The notes beneath the pieces were generated by a model, which did not search any database, was not told the origin of the DNA, and saw only the letters and a list, made by a program, of their open reading frames with translations. Source: Molanna angustata (Eukaryota; Arthropoda; Insecta; Trichoptera; Molannidae). From it: 64,000 bases of DNA. The stretch is taken from positions 35,626,556-35,690,555 of the forward strand of contig OY754972.1 in the NCBI GenBank assembly GCA_963576475.1. Reading direction: 5' to 3'. The position numbers and the translations under genes are program-made. This document shows positions 11,175 through 23,444 of this stretch, in pieces. How positions within the stretch are numbered: position 1 is the stretch's first letter; every line of letters starts with the position of its first letter.

Positions 11175-11758
11175 GTAGGAAATTGTGTTCACTATACCTA
11201 TCTGATTTGAGTCATTTGCGCATTTCGTTATAATATGTATCTTCCAAATATCGGCGAAGCCACGCATCTATTAAAAGCCTCAAACAGATAAGCTAATATC
11301 AGATAATACAAATAAGACCAAGAACCTTAATATTCAATACACAATGCGTCATTTTATCCATGTGAACAATTCATTTTTCTAAACTAACAAAATGCTCTTC
11401 TAGACCAAGTGCCAGCGACAGCCAGACTAACGACAAAGCAAAAGGCTGATTTTTTTTATCTATAATATTTTTTTTATCCACAACTGGTAACAACGGTTGG
11501 ATAATATGAACCCTGACTAGTTGTGGCTTTCGGAGATAACAGCCTTCAAAATGTTAAAAATTTCTATTTTCATATACATCACTAGATATAAAAATTAAGT
11601 CCTATAAAAATCAAGAATCGCGAGATCATGCATTTTTAATTGATGGAATTTTTAAATATTCGTTAGACTTACGTAAAAATAAATGCAATACAAATAGGTT
11701 CCACGTAGTGCATTCAATATTGGTGGAAATTTGAATAAAAAGCAAACATTATTTTCTA

Positions 11759-12698
11759 CTAGCTTTTATACCTGGCGTTGCTCGAGAAGGTAAATGTAAA
11801 GCAATATGCCAATCATAGAATTGTAATGTACAGAAGCCGCGTGTAGTGCAAATTTCGAATTCAAATGTATGCCAAGTTTTTTTACATGTGTGTGTGAGGT
11901 GGTAGATCGGTTGGTCTACGTATTATGTAGGTGTGCGTATCAGTAGATGTACGTATACTATAAATTCGTCTGTTTCAGCGTAGTTTTAGTTGGCATACAT
12001 TCATTGCGCTGACTAGGTATCTGTATCATATATTATCTAAGATGCCAACGTATCAAGAAAATCGTTTTTGTAATTTTCACATTTTGACGTTTCATTCGTG
12101 GAAAATTTTGTAGGAAAATTTACGAAAAAATGAAAAATAATATAATAAAACATTACTAGGTTGATTTTTTACTAGCCTAAAACGATCACTGATTGTAAAT
12201 AAAGATGTGTGCATAGTTTTTATCGTTTAAAACATTATATGTAGTTTATGATTGATATTTTGCTTAAAAAAATTCCACATGCATATAAATATATTAACAT
12301 TCGCACTTAATAACACTATATAAGAACATGGGGGTTATGGTCAACACTAAACTCTTCATAATGCTTAAATTCATTCAAATTATAAAACCACTTTTCAACT
12401 CCAATATTGCTGAAATTTCTTTCCCAGTCCAATACTACTGAAATGTCAAAACAGTTCCCTTTACATTATTTGAGACTGAAGGGAAGGGACGGATGGAGGG
12501 ACTGAAGGGCCGGAGGGGACTGTTATTTAAAAAACTAACTTATTTTTGTTATTTTTTATTTATTGTATTGGATATTTTTTACTCATTCTGAATTTATCAT
12601 AACAAAAAAACAGTTCAAACTACGAAAACGATTTTCTTGATACGTTGACATATTGCTTCACATTTACCTTCTCGAGCAACGCCGGGTATAAAAGCTAG
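11759..12698. mobile_element. family-T element with ~75-bp inverted ends, split by an insertion
   Basis: The left end begins CTAGCTTTTATACC and the right end is its reverse complement (12698 leftwards). Pairing continues through GGCGTTGCTCGAGAAGG and GCAATATG. On the left, pairing is broken at 11812 and resumes at 12048 (ACGTATCAAGAAAATCG), so the original inverted end was about 75 bases and was later interrupted. The inside contains one type-D unit (GGGGGTTATGGTC near 12330) and one type-B purine-rich block (near 12475-12525). No transposase is seen. Target duplication is not clear (TA and TT flank). Other ends of the family lie at 18283 and 9858. Confidence 0.65.
11812..12041. mobile_element. 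230-bp insertion inside the family-T left end, flanked by ATGCCA
   Basis: ATGCCA occurs at 11806-11811 and at 12042-12047. Removing the stretch between them rejoins the family-T inverted end exactly as on the right side. The insert contains inverted TATGCCAA (near 11870) and TTGGCATA (near 11992) blocks and a GTGTGTGTG run. Class unknown; the six-base duplication suggests a DNA transposon or similar. Confidence 0.6.
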
Positions 12699-12935
12699 TT
12701 AACATATATATTAATATATAAATAAATATATATTACACACTTAAATATTATGGTGGAGATATAGCCCAAAAATAAATCGAATTTTTTTCAAATTGACATT
12801 TTTTATAAAAAGGGTCCACTAAATTTTTCGAGTTCATATCTACAACTTTCTCTTTTTGACATATCTATGCGCAATTCTGTTCATGGTATCAAATTCACTT
12901 TCCCGAAAATATCTTTCGATGACGTGCAATCTTTT

Positions 12936-13422
<487 letters not shown>

Positions 13423-13429
13423 TTAGAAA

Positions 13430-14570
13430 AGTATTGCGGTTTAATAAAAACACATAAAAAATAAATTGTAAAGCTCCAAAGCAATTTTATTTTTTCCTTG
13501 TGTTATCGGAGCGAAACTGTTTTATCATTTTGGAAAAATATGCTTCAAGGCTTAATAAATTTGTAGATATACCAAAAAAAATATCAAATACATTTTACAA
13601 TAATCGTACGAGAAATATAGGAATATTCCGAGCAAAAGTATTTTTTCAAATAATTGAATTTAACTCTAGGTACATAAAAAAACAGGAAAATAGTATCTTT
13701 AAACGCTGAAAAATACAGTTATTTTGCTGAAGATAAGTATTTATCAGAAAAAAAAACAAATGAACTAATGTATAACTGAACTATCTGAAAATATTTGGGT
13801 ACTCAATATTATTCTCCTAACTTATCGAGTCTTTTTTTATGTATTCACATTGTATGTTTACAGCAATCAATTTCGACGTCTCGCTGTGTGCTTTAGGTAC
13901 ATAAGTCTGTGTGCTTTAGGTACATTTTTATATTCTAAAATACATCAATACGATATACAATAAAAGGCGGCGATTTTTTACGAACACGACGGATGTTTTA
14001 TAAAATCGTACGGATACTTTTATTTTCTGAAAAGAAAATTGACAATATTGTCTAAGCTAACGAATTATTTATGTATGTGTTATATTTGATAAAAAACATT
14101 ATTTTTTTTTGTTATATATTTTTTTTATATAACTTCTCGGGAAACTTACGTGTACTATGTCAAATAAATTTATTATATATTTACATTTACACAATTGCAT
14201 GCACAGCACAAAATTATTTTGTTAGATTTAACATTTTGCGTCTATTAACAATACCTGTACCAAGTCAACAAAATATACTTAGAATTAAATACATACATAT
14301 AGGTAATACAGATATATTTAAGTATTAATTACATATTGACAGTTAACATAATACAGTGATAAGTAAATTTCAGTACAAGATAAATTTCAATTATTAAATG
14401 ATCTTGATATTAAAAAACTAGTGAGTGTAACTTAATATTTAAATTTTTGAGAATTTTATTGCTAAATATAACCTAAATTCAAGGCTAGGTTACTATTTAA
14501 TGTTTACAGTAAGCTGGTACAAGCAAAAATGCTCCATTAATTAAAATAGGAACAAAAAATTCTGTATTAT
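13430..14570. other. AT-rich stretch without a recognised feature
   Basis: Small frames (13500-13709, 14071-14328) are AT-composition products without domains. A duplicated GTGTGCTTTAGGTACAT lies at 13889-13925. Nothing else supported. Confidence 0.5.
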
Positions 14571-14579
14571 TTTGTATTG

Positions 14580-14775
14580 TCTCATTGGACGTCCAACTAG
14601 GTGAACCTGTTTTAGGACGTCCGATATATAGTTACGATTTGTAGGTATCGATTACTTAACCAATTCAGACCAGACTGAAAATACAATAAATAACTTTGTC
14701 CCCAGAGGGAGTCGAACCCAGACCTTTGCATCAGCAGTCAGATACCTAGCCAACTCAGCCACTAAGACCGATATT
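14580..14775 (-). mobile_element. tRNA-derived SINE, second family
   Basis: On the minus strand the A box (GTGGCTGAGTTGG, about 14750-14763) and B box (GGGTTCGACTCCC, about 14707-14719) have normal spacing, followed by a body with ACAAAGTTATTTATTGTA and a CCTAAAACAGGTTCACC block. The latter recurs in similar form near 19905-19925. The ends do not form an acceptor stem, so this is a SINE head and not a tRNA gene. Confidence 0.7.
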
Positions 14776-14884
14776 GCTTTGATGCTCGTATTTTTTTGTG
14801 CGTTATATGTTATGTAAGTTCAAAGACTTGTGGGTACTTAATTGTGTTTTGTGTGTTATTTAATATGAATAATGTACTGCATTA

Positions 14885-15045
14885 TTTAATGTGGAGTTAA
14901 CAGCGTCAGGTGTGCGGGTATTCGTGCTTCCTCATACATATAATGAAGCGCGACATATTCGTGCATCAACACACACCGGTCTCATCTCATCCAAAAGGGC
15001 ATTAAATGGGTGGTGAATCTCATTGCTAAACTAAATATTTGGCCG
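14885..15045 (-). mobile_element. family S (LINE 3' end), diverged reverse copy
   Basis: The reverse complement shows CAATGAG[A]TTCACCACCCAT, GAGACCGGTGTGTG and CACCCGCACACC-like blocks shared with 17415-17690 and 44026-44310. It is a truncated, older copy. Confidence 0.5.
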
Positions 15046-15074
15046 TTTGTGTGACTTAGTCAGTGTCGTGCTAT

Positions 15075-15497
15075 CTATGTTTCATAAGATACATGGGAAT
15101 TCAGATGACCTGAATGTAAGATACAACATACTAGATACAAAACTGTTATCTCTGACACAGTAATAAATCTTACGAAGAAGCTTTGGGTTAGTTTGTATAA
15201 AATCCTGTTAAAAAGTCTATAAATTAAAGTGGGGAAAACAACTTGATATTCAAATGTTAAATAAATTTCGCTGTTTAACAATAAATTATTCTCAGTTAAT
15301 ATTTGAGACACAATTAAATATAATAAGTAGGTACCAGCCACAAAGGATATTCCCAACAATAGGTGTTTTCTAGGGACAACATTACAGCGTGACCCAGGGG
15401 GATTTAGAGACTTGTGAAATGTTTCTTTCATGAGGCCAGGCGACGATACCAATTTGTGAAAAAATAATGTAGGTACACGTTTTTTGATAAAAGTCAC
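15075..15497 (-). other. unassigned 140-codon open frame
   Basis: An ATG-initiated minus-strand frame of 140 codons with one clear hydrophobic stretch (HLLLGISFVAGTYLLYLIV, near residues 45-63). No recognisable domain, no neighbouring exon, and composition like that of random AT-rich DNA. It could be a chance frame or part of an unrecognised transposon. Do not treat it as a gene without expression or homology support. Confidence 0.15.
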
Positions 15498-15509
15498 ATT
15501 TATTATATG

Positions 15510-17240
15510 TAATATTAACTTGTTGAATATTTAAAATCTTTGTCGTTTAGATCTCTATAGAAAAGCTATGTTCAATGTCGACTTGAATAGGCGTCATATT
15601 TTTTTAATCCCCAATATATATAACACCCGAGGTATAAATGAAGAAAGTGCAACGCAATTTTATAAGGTATCTTAAGTATCAGACATCCAATCAATTGGAA
15701 ACATATCGCTACTCGCTACTGCTACCACCACCCGCTCCGCAGATGGGGGCTGTAAACGGTCCCTTCACAGAACGCTAAGTAAGCGACAAGAAAAAAATGC
15801 ATAGCACGAAAAGTAGCCCATGTCGTTGACTTCATATCTTTTTAAATGAGAGACATCAGGGGTTTGACCGAGAATCCAACAATAGTAAGGCACCATAACT
15901 GTGACAAAACTTCATAAAGGTTTTGAAATTGTTCTTCGAGATCACAAAATTCGCATGACCAATGGGACCTTGAAGAGGCCCATGGACAACAACGAGGAGC
16001 TCCGATCTAGGACACCATTGGGTGGCAACAATTCCACGGGATATGTTCCAAAGTTTGGTCCGGGTATTGACAGAGCTGACATGAAGCAGAGGAGGCCATT
16101 TCAAAGCGGTGAAGATAACTCTTAAAATTTTCGTGTTCTGTGAAAAATTTAAAAGTCATTGGGGACAACCCAGGAAGATTTAAGTCGATTCCTCACGCCA
16201 GGAAAAAATATAAACTATATTCTACCCACTTAGCAAGCCGTCTAACGGGACTGCCAGATGTTTTGTAAATTATCGAAAACACTTATTTCAAGAACACTGG
16301 CTGTATTTCCAAATCAAGGGGTGTCATGGCCGTCATGTCAATATTGGCAATGCTTCAGTAGGACTCGTTCCATATGCTTTGGATAAAGTAATAAAAGCGA
16401 ATCTTTGGCCTGAGAGCAGAATTTTTCATATGGTGTTGAAGCTTACAAGCGTGAGACCAACAGCCAACCGCGTAGCAATCAATGCCGAGGTAAACTGCCT
16501 TATAGACAAGAGACTCTAGCGTCTGGCTCTAGAAAAATATAGGGACTGAAATACGCATACGCACAAAAATGACCGATAGTGTGATCGGTTGATACTTGAA
16601 ACAGATGAATTTTGGTAAAATTATACATTTTTTGGTTAGTTTCAGTTAGTCTTTAAGTTGCTTTATAAATTAAATGGAAATTGGTCTTAGGAAAAATGGT
16701 ATCAACATCTTTGCCATTTGAGGTTAGAAATCAGTTTATTATGTTTTCATATTTGATCTCATTTTTCAAAAAAAATATATTCTCAACATATTATTTTTTT
16801 TTTTAAAAAAGAATGAATATGTCCTTGTATAACAAGTATATATACATCCTTATACATTCCCTAAACTAAGCATAAATGCTTGTACTATAGGTGAATGGAA
16901 ATCGGTATTATTTTTAATAATATTTATTATTTTACATTTATTCAGTTAAATATTTGTGCGCACGCGTATTTCTGACTTCCGTCCTTCCACCTGTCTGACG
17001 GCAGACGCTTATCTCGAAACTGTAAACATCAGTTTGTCTTGGCGATGTTTGAGATCTTTAAAAAAAGCAGACTTAACTTTGTCGATACACAATCGTGCAT
17101 GCTTTTTAAAATTCGGTCCTTTTTCCAGAATAACTCCTTAGCAAGTGACCTGATACCGAAAACTCACATTAGTTCCTAAGAACTTGATAGACGGCCGACT
17201 TTGAAGTAAGCCTCTGATCACCAAGCCATATGAAACATAA
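15510..17240. other. decayed repeat region
   Basis: A block at 15771-15830 (AAGTAAGCGACAAGAAAAAAA, GCATAGCACGAAAAGTAG) resembles 56707-56750. A headless SINE body lies at 16795-16905. Opposing frames at 15856-16125 show no domain. The 16.2-16.7 kb section may be LINE debris but no motif is readable. Confidence 0.35.
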
Positions 17241-17244
17241 TTAA

Positions 17245-17415
17245 GAAGCCCTCGACTTTCACAATGTTGCCCCTCTGGTAAATCGAAGGTCATGTGTTGA
17301 CCAACTTATGTTTAAAATTATAAATGGCCTTCTTGAATCATTTCTTTTATCCCACTTAAGCTTCCAGGCACCCACTAAGAAGTCAGCACGGCAATCTACT
17401 CTATTTCATGTCTGA
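17245..17415 (+). pseudogene. C-terminal fragment of a CR1/Jockey-like LINE ORF2
   Basis: The frame reads LVNRRSCVDQLMFKIINGLL and then LLSHLSFQAPTKKSARQS, ending in TGA at 17413. This fits the RR..D..F..K.I.G...LL..I.F..P pattern at the C-terminus of CR1/Jockey-like LINE proteins. Upstream is degraded and has stops. It runs directly into the family-S sequence, so family S is best read as the 3' UTR of this LINE. Confidence 0.6.
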
Positions 17416-17695
17416 GGCACCGGCTTAGAATAGTGCTTCCATTCTTTTAAATCATTGTTTTCGAGTGTCCCGTAAGAGCCGGGTAATCGAAAATACAACA
17501 GGCAACAATAACATCTCACATAGTTCAGCAATGAGGTTCACCACCCATTCTGAATGTAGTGCCTTTTTTGGTGAAACGAGACTGGTGTGGGGGTATACTT
17601 AGATGTGTTGTTCTCCCTTTTATAAGGCAATGCACACCCGCACACCTTTCGCTGGTTACCCCACATTGTGGGATATTACGTGATGGTATGAATGA
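17413..17695 (+). mobile_element. family S: LINE 3' UTR with TGAATGAATG tail, copy 1
   Basis: Nearly identical to 44026-44310 over about 280 bases: GAGGCAC[C]GGCTTAGAATAG, CCGTAAGAGCCGGGTAATCG, CAGCAATGAGGTTCACCACC, CACACCCGCACACC, CCCCACATTGTGGGATAT. It ends GATGGTATGAATGAATGA. The 3' terminus is shared between copies while 5' starts differ, which is typical of truncated LINE insertions. Diverged copies lie at 19562-19835 (plus), 14885-15045 (minus) and about 20130-20210. Confidence 0.7.
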
Positions 17696-17699
17696 ATGA

Positions 17700-18280
17700 A
17701 AATGATCAGCGATCCTCCTTTTTTCTGTATGTGTAATTCATATCGTAACAAAACTGTGCTATATAGAATATACCCAAATAAAGTTCCTACCTAATTGAAA
17801 TTACTCATGCAAATGTTTTTTTGCAATATTTTACATAGCAAAGAGTGAAGCGTTGGTCACAACAAACACATTTTCTGATAAAGACGTATGCCCAAAGTGT
17901 TACAAAAAATACTTTTGACATTATTTACATATAAAGAGAACAGAAGAATTTCGTGAACTATGTACGATGAAAACATATGACGAAAGGTTGCGTTGGTTAA
18001 AATATAAGCTGTTTATTTTAAATTCCTACGTAAGAATTCACTTTTTGGCTAAAAAAGATTCCCGCACTATTTTATCCTCTACCACAAAAAATAAACTTAT
18101 GACATTAATGTTCACAGCATAAAAATGATTTAGGACAGTTTTTTTTTAGATTCGTTTATATACTACAAGGACTTTGTATTGTTTTAACTGTGGGGTTGTT
18201 GAACATTTGAGGTATTACATAAGTTGAATCGCACAAAACGATGAAAATCTGATATATCTGCGTATTATATTATACTAGTT
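17700..18280. other. AT-rich stretch without a recognised feature
   Basis: No gene, tandem repeat or recognisable element. Confidence 0.5.
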
Positions 18281-18282
18281 TT

Positions 18283-18470
18283 TTATACCCGACGTTGCTC
18301 GAGAAGGTAAATATGAAGCAATATAAAATCGTTTTTATAATTATTGTGAACTGTTTATTTGTTGTGATAAATTCAGAATGAGTACAAAATATCCAATACA
18401 ATAAATAAAAATTAAAAAAACATATCTACATAGAATACACAATATCTACGGGGACTTTTTGATACTTAGG
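18283..18470 (-). mobile_element. family-T end fragment
   Basis: It begins ACTAGTTTTTTATACCCG, ACGTTGCTCGAGAAGGTAAAT and continues with the reverse complement of the sequence preceding the right end at 12698 (CAGAATGAGTACAAAATATCC). The far end is lost near 18470, where an unrelated sequence starts. Confidence 0.6.
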
Positions 18471-18564
18471 CCCGAATTATAGATTCGTTCTCCAGCTTGA
18501 GACTGATCTTGAGAACACGTTCTCAGCCAAAAAGGTATTAAAGAAACAATTTTTAATAATAATC

Positions 18565-18650
18565 GAATTTAGTGACGACATAACTTCATACAATTTGTAT
18601 GGCAATAAATTATATCTAAGAAGACTTAATTGTTTGTTACTTAATCTGTT
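18565..18650 (-). repeat. family R, small internal fragment
   Basis: GAATTTAGTGACGACATAAC, TTCATACAATTTGTATGGCA and TCTAAGAAGACTTAATTG match the reverse of the family-R interior. It interrupts the surrounding sequence without visible duplication. The rest of 18470-19560 holds two similar GAT[C]TTGAG-rich blocks (18500-18530 and 19008-19060) but no identified feature. Confidence 0.5.
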
Positions 18651-19561
18651 ATTTGTTTTATCATTTTTTGAAATGACTGCCTTTCCTGGATCTATTGCTA
18701 TATGACAGATAAACGAAGAAGTATTTCTTTTCGTCTTCCGAATAAAATGATCGACATTTTCACCATTTAATCAGGTATCATTATATTATGAATTTCTCTA
18801 CACTTTCGAAGATTACCAAGACAACGAATCGTCAAAATATCTATAAATAGCTATTCCAACTCATTGCTACCAACATAACAATGCTGAAAATATTACCATT
18901 CACGAGAAAAGGTACTTATTTATAGACCTGAATCCACATTTTTTTCGAGGACGCTTTCTCGAATGAGATGGCGTACGTATTTTACTTTTCAATACGGATT
19001 TTCGAGCATGATCTCAAGATGATCTTGAGGTGACACATTTGGAGAACGGTCTTGAGAATTATTCTTTAATTTGGATCTTAATTTTCATACACAAAACAAA
19101 TGTATCACAGCAATCATTACAAAACAAAATATTTAAAATGATGTTTCCAAATATCCTGAATATATTATATTTATATCCCACATTCTTCGTCCAATTTTAT
19201 TGTTATCTTACCAAACTCAAGATAAAGGTTTTTGCAAACATGATGGTGGTTCTCAAAGTAGGCAACAAATAGAAATTGTAATATTTAAATTCACGGCAAA
19301 GAGCGGAGAACCGAGAATAAATTCATGAAAGATTGATAAAACAGCAAGTATGCAGCATCACTTCTTGTACCTACGAGTATAATCAAACTTATCTGGGCTG
19401 GACCAGCGTATCCTTTTTGTTATTATAACTTTTTCTCATTTTACGACGCTACACAAGAACGTGCAAGAAACTTATTGAAGTCTGGATGTTATGGAGTGTA
19501 CATTTTATTATTTTTGATACTTATTACAGTAAACTTTTGAATGGAAAATAATTTGCTTTTT

Positions 19562-19835
19562 AATTGAATGTGAGGCACACACTTAGAAATGAGCATCAAC
19601 TCTTTTCTATTATTTTAGATATAGGTTGTACATTTAAAGCCTGATTATCGACCCTCACATCTCACATACAAATTCAGCGGTAATGTTCATTATTCAATCT
19701 GAATGTAGTGCTTTTTAAGTGAGAAGAGACTGGTGTATGGAGATACAACCATGTGTTGCGTTTGCTTTCAAAAGGTAATGCACAACTGCACACATGTCAC
19801 TGTTTACCCCACTTTGTGGAATATGCCGTGATTTT
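19562..19835 (+). mobile_element. family S, diverged copy 2
   Basis: Shares GTGAGGCACACACTTAGAA, TCTGAATGTAGTGC, GAGACTGGTGTATG, AATGCACAACTGCACAC and TGTTTACCCCACTTTGTGG with copy 1. An A/T-rich (TTTAT)n tract follows at 19834-19862. The stretch 19862-20130 holds a fragment like the SINE body at 14580-14640 (CCCAACTAGGTAACCCTGTT). Confidence 0.55.
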
Positions 19836-20216
19836 ATTTATTTTATTTATTTATTTATTTTTCACACCTTTATCACAAAGACTATTATGAAGATTACTGC
19901 TGCCCAACTAGGTAACCCTGTTCTAGGGCTAGCAGTTTACAATTTTACCAAGCCAAATATTTGACATTTTGGTTATACATAGTTACATAGAGCGGACACC
20001 AGACATCACAACACAGTAAATTACAATATTACATAGTTACCAATATCTCAAACACAAAAGTATAAACTGATACAGTAAATTTTGATTATTTTTGATTATT
20101 ATTATTATTTTTTATTATTCTAATATTATTTCTACCATAATATGCACACCCGTTGTTGTCATTTATGTTATGTAGCAGTTTGACATTAAAATTGATGGTA
20201 TGAATGTTAATATATA

Positions 20217-20705
20217 ATGGCATTATTGATGAACAAAACGCTCGTCCGTCCAGTCATTGCATATGGCGCCGAATGCTGGGTAATGACCAAAAAAGATAAA
20301 AACACACTTCTGATATTTGAAAGGAAAGTCCTCAGAAAGATATTTGGTCCTGTCAACGAAAACGGAGTGTGGAGGAAACGATTCAATCACGAATTAGAGG
20401 CACTGTATGGCGAACCTAACATTGTACAGTTCATTAAAATAAGAAGACTGCAATTGTTGGGCCATGTACACAGGATGAGTGATGATCGTACTCCCAACAA
20501 GGTTTTAAACACCACACCAGATGGAAGAAGAAGCGGAGGCAGACCAAAAATGAGATGGCTGGACGATGTGGAGGCTGATGTAGGAGCGCTGGGCCCTACC
20601 AACTGGAAGAGAGCAGCAGAGTGCAGGGAGGAATGGCGACGGATTCTGAAGGAGGCCAATGCCCACAACGGGCTGTAGGGCCAATGATGAAGATTGATGA
20701 ACAAA
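20217..20705 (+). pseudogene. C-terminal fragment of an RTE-like LINE ORF2
   Basis: The 153-codon frame contains TLVRPVIAYGAECW, RKVLRKIFGPV, IRRLQLLGHVHRM and GGRPKMRWLDDVEADV, and ends REEWRRILKEANAHNGL. This is the thumb and tail region of RTE-type LINE polymerases, with the standard C-terminus intact. RT active site and endonuclease are missing. The stop is followed by GATGAAGATTGATGA, a short tail typical of such LINEs. The 5' junction lies near the TATATAATGG at 20211. Confidence 0.8.
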
Positions 20706-20709
20706 CTTA

Positions 20710-21640
20710 TATATAATTAAGAGAAATATTAACTCATTTGTTTTGCTAAAACATAGGAAAAACCTATTAATTTGTTTTCGCATTTTTTTGTATACAAATG
20801 TAGTGTGGAAAATTGTGGAAAATGATTGTTATTATCTAAAAATCCCACAGGAATCATCTCGAAAGTATGTCCTTACTCATATACCTAATATTGTCTGAAT
20901 GTTAATAGTTATGGCATGGAGCTAACTTATTTTTTGTTTCATTCAGAAAAAAAGAAGTAAAATAGATTCTTGTGGTACAACGTGTGGTATACAATTTTAG
21001 AATTATTTTAAGATGTAGGTGCCTTATATAATATAATGTAAGTATTTATTTTATCATAAAAACTGAAATATCGGCATAAAAATGAAATAATTTCAACTGT
21101 CAGAAAGTGAATCTAGCTATACGTAAAATAATAAGTATTGCCTTCATTGTTGGAATAAACTTCTTGTGTCAACTTTATGAAAGTATAAATGATTTATGAA
21201 TTCAACTTTTTTTCGCGCGAGTTCGAAAATATTGCCAGTAAAATATACGCTTTTAGATACTTTTTGCTTCTATATTGTTCATTTAACTTTAAATCAAACT
21301 TATGAAGCATAATACAAGATTTTTATGTCGTGGTTTTTTTTACTATGTGAAATACAAAAAAGCTTTATAAGGCATTGTACGAACCTAAATTGACGCATTA
21401 AAAATCCTGAAAAAAGTTTTACGAATTTGAAAAAGTATTAATACCAAAAGAACAACATCTTCTGGTGGCTAATAATGAATATTTATTCTCAAAATTTATT
21501 ACCTATATTAAACATTTACTCGAACATTTTTTTTAATTTGGCACGATACATAATTACATTAGACATAACATTCTAATCGAAATGCTTCGAAAGCTATTAA
21601 CGGCCAAAATTGTAATTAGAAAACGTAGTTTATTTTAAAA
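20710..21640. other. AT-rich stretch without a recognised feature
   Basis: No gene or repeat supported. At 21640-21718 a degenerate minus-strand tRNA-like head (GTGGCTTAGTTG and a GGGTTTTATTTCC B-box remnant) suggests an old SINE that the mariner then entered on its right side. Confidence 0.4.
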
Positions 21641-21722
21641 CTGTGTCTCCACTGGAAATAAAACCCATGAACTTTAACTCAGGAGTAGGATATCAAATCA
21701 ACTAAGCCACGAAGTCTAACTA

Positions 21723-22969
21723 TTAGGTCCTTACATATGAAATTGGCGTTTTGCCATACTGGCAACTTTGATCTCAAATATCTTCTCTTTGGTTAGGAAT
21801 TCGAAATTCAAATTTATACAGCTATTTACTCATATATTTGTGTTTTGAAAATTATAATTCATTTGTTTTTTCCTCAATTTTTTTTTACCTTTACGTCACT
21901 CAGTTTGTAAAATGGAAAACTTGAAATATCGCGTTATTTACGAATATGAGTTCCACCGTGGCACCAGTGCTGCAGAAATGGCTCTATGGATTAATGATGT
22001 GTATGGCGACGGTGCCGCAAAAGAAAACAGAGTGCGTTTTTGGTTCCAACGTTTTCGTTCTGGAAATTTCGACCTGCAGAACATGCCCCGTGGTCGGCCG
22101 GAGACCAAAGTTGATAATGAAGAATTGAAGGCTATTGTGGAAGCGGATCCATCGCAAACCACGTCCGAGTTAGCTGCAGGCTGCGGTGTTAGTATAAAAC
22201 TGTTTTAATCCACTTGAAGCAAATTGGGAAGGTGAAAAAGCTTGGAAAAATCAACAAACGCGCGTTGACTGCTGCGTTGCATTACTCAACCGGCACAAAA
22301 ATGTAGGGATTTTAAATCAAATCATTACCTGTGATGAAAAGTGGATCCTGTACGATAAATGGAAGCGCTCATCGCAATGGCTGAACCCTGCCGAACCAGC
22401 CAAACCATGCCCCAAGCGAAAATTGACTCCAAAAAAGTTACTTGTGAGCGTTTGGTGGACTAGTGCTGGTGTCGTTCTTAAATCTGGCCAGACGATTACG
22501 GCAGATGTCTATTGTCAGCAACTGCAAACCATGATGGAAAAGCTAACTGCTAAACAACTGAGGCTGGTTAATCGCTCTAGGCCACTGCTGCTTCATGATA
22601 ACGCTAAAACACACACTGCACAACAGACGGCTACCAAATTAGAGGAGTTTCAATTGGAATGTCTAAGACATCCACCGTACTCTCCGGACCTTGCCCCAAC
22701 AGATTACCATTTTTTACGAAATTTGGATAACTTCTTGCAAGGGAAAAAATTCAACTCCGATGGGGCAGTCCAAACCGCCTTCAAAGATTTTATTGATTCC
22801 CGTCCGAATGGTTTTTTTTAGTAAAGAGATCGATGAAATACCTATGAGATGGCAAAAGTGCATAGGTAGCAATGGTACATAGTTTGATTAAATAAATATA
22901 TTATATTTAAAAAAAATCGACTTTATGTTCCTCCCATACAAAACGCCAATTTCATATGTAAGGACCTAA
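21723..22969 (+). mobile_element. mariner transposon, cecropia-like, with perfect 30-bp inverted ends
   Basis: Left end TTAGGTCCTTACATATGAAA (21723 on) and its exact reverse complement at 22940-22969 give 30-bp terminal inverted repeats without mismatch, flanked by TA on both sides (21721-21722 and 22970-22971). Length 1247 bp, close to a full mariner. The perfect ends and readable transposase point to a fairly recent insertion. The coding region is disabled (see next entry). The cecropia-type assignment comes from the terminal sequence and protein style and is established knowledge of the family, not a search result. Confidence 0.93.
21912..22880 (+). pseudogene. mariner transposase, inactivated
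   Basis: The N-terminal 98 codons (MENLKYRVIYEYEFHRG..., a paired-like DNA-binding region with GRPETKVDNEE) end at TAA 22206 because one base is missing at about 22194. The following coding sequence continues in another frame, then lacks the linker containing the conserved WVPHEL-type motif (deletion near 22245). The catalytic core is readable: ITCDEKW, LLHDNAKTHTA and SPDLAPTDYHF give the D,D34D triad (34 residues between second and third Asp). A short in-frame deletion lies near AGVVLKSG, and an extra T in the run at 22811-22818 shifts the last ~20 codons (PMRWQKCI). At least three independent lesions make it non-functional. Confidence 0.9.
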
Positions 22970-22974
22970 TATTT

Positions 22975-23440
22975 ACCTAACTGAAGATGTATTTTTGAAA
23001 TTCTAATAATCTTATTCATTTTAGGTTCTTCCGTGAGCTGCATTTGATTTGTTGAGTGTTTATTATTTTCAATAAGTAAACCAAAAGTTTGGTTCAGGAG
23101 TAGTGTTACGTACATAATATCAAAACATATAAAATGCAAGATTGAAAAAACATCACATAACGTCATTTCCTTCCCCGTCCCCTTCTCTCCCCCTCCTACC
23201 CTCTCGCTTACCGCGTCAACTAAGTTGTGTGTCATTTTCGCTTATAAAATTCATCTAACGGCCGTTATACCACGGAAACCAAATCTTGATACAAAAAATA
23301 ATATTCAATATTCAGTGTCCATTAATTTTTCTCCTCGTCGTAATCAATAAATGAAATACTTATATTTTCATATTGATCGACGCAACAAGTAGGATATAGG
23401 AGAGGATTAGGATATTATTGAAAAATGACTTTCCACTATT
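22975..23440. other. intergenic, no feature
   Basis: A pyrimidine-rich run (23161-23215) of CCTTCCCCGTCCCC type is the only notable sequence. The frame 22966-23235 minus is unrecognised. Confidence 0.5.
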
Positions 23441-23444
23441 TCGT

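Noticed and set aside
15856..16125. Opposing frames of 82 and 74 codons
   Set aside because: Neither strand shows a recognisable motif; the region looks like decayed repeat DNA.
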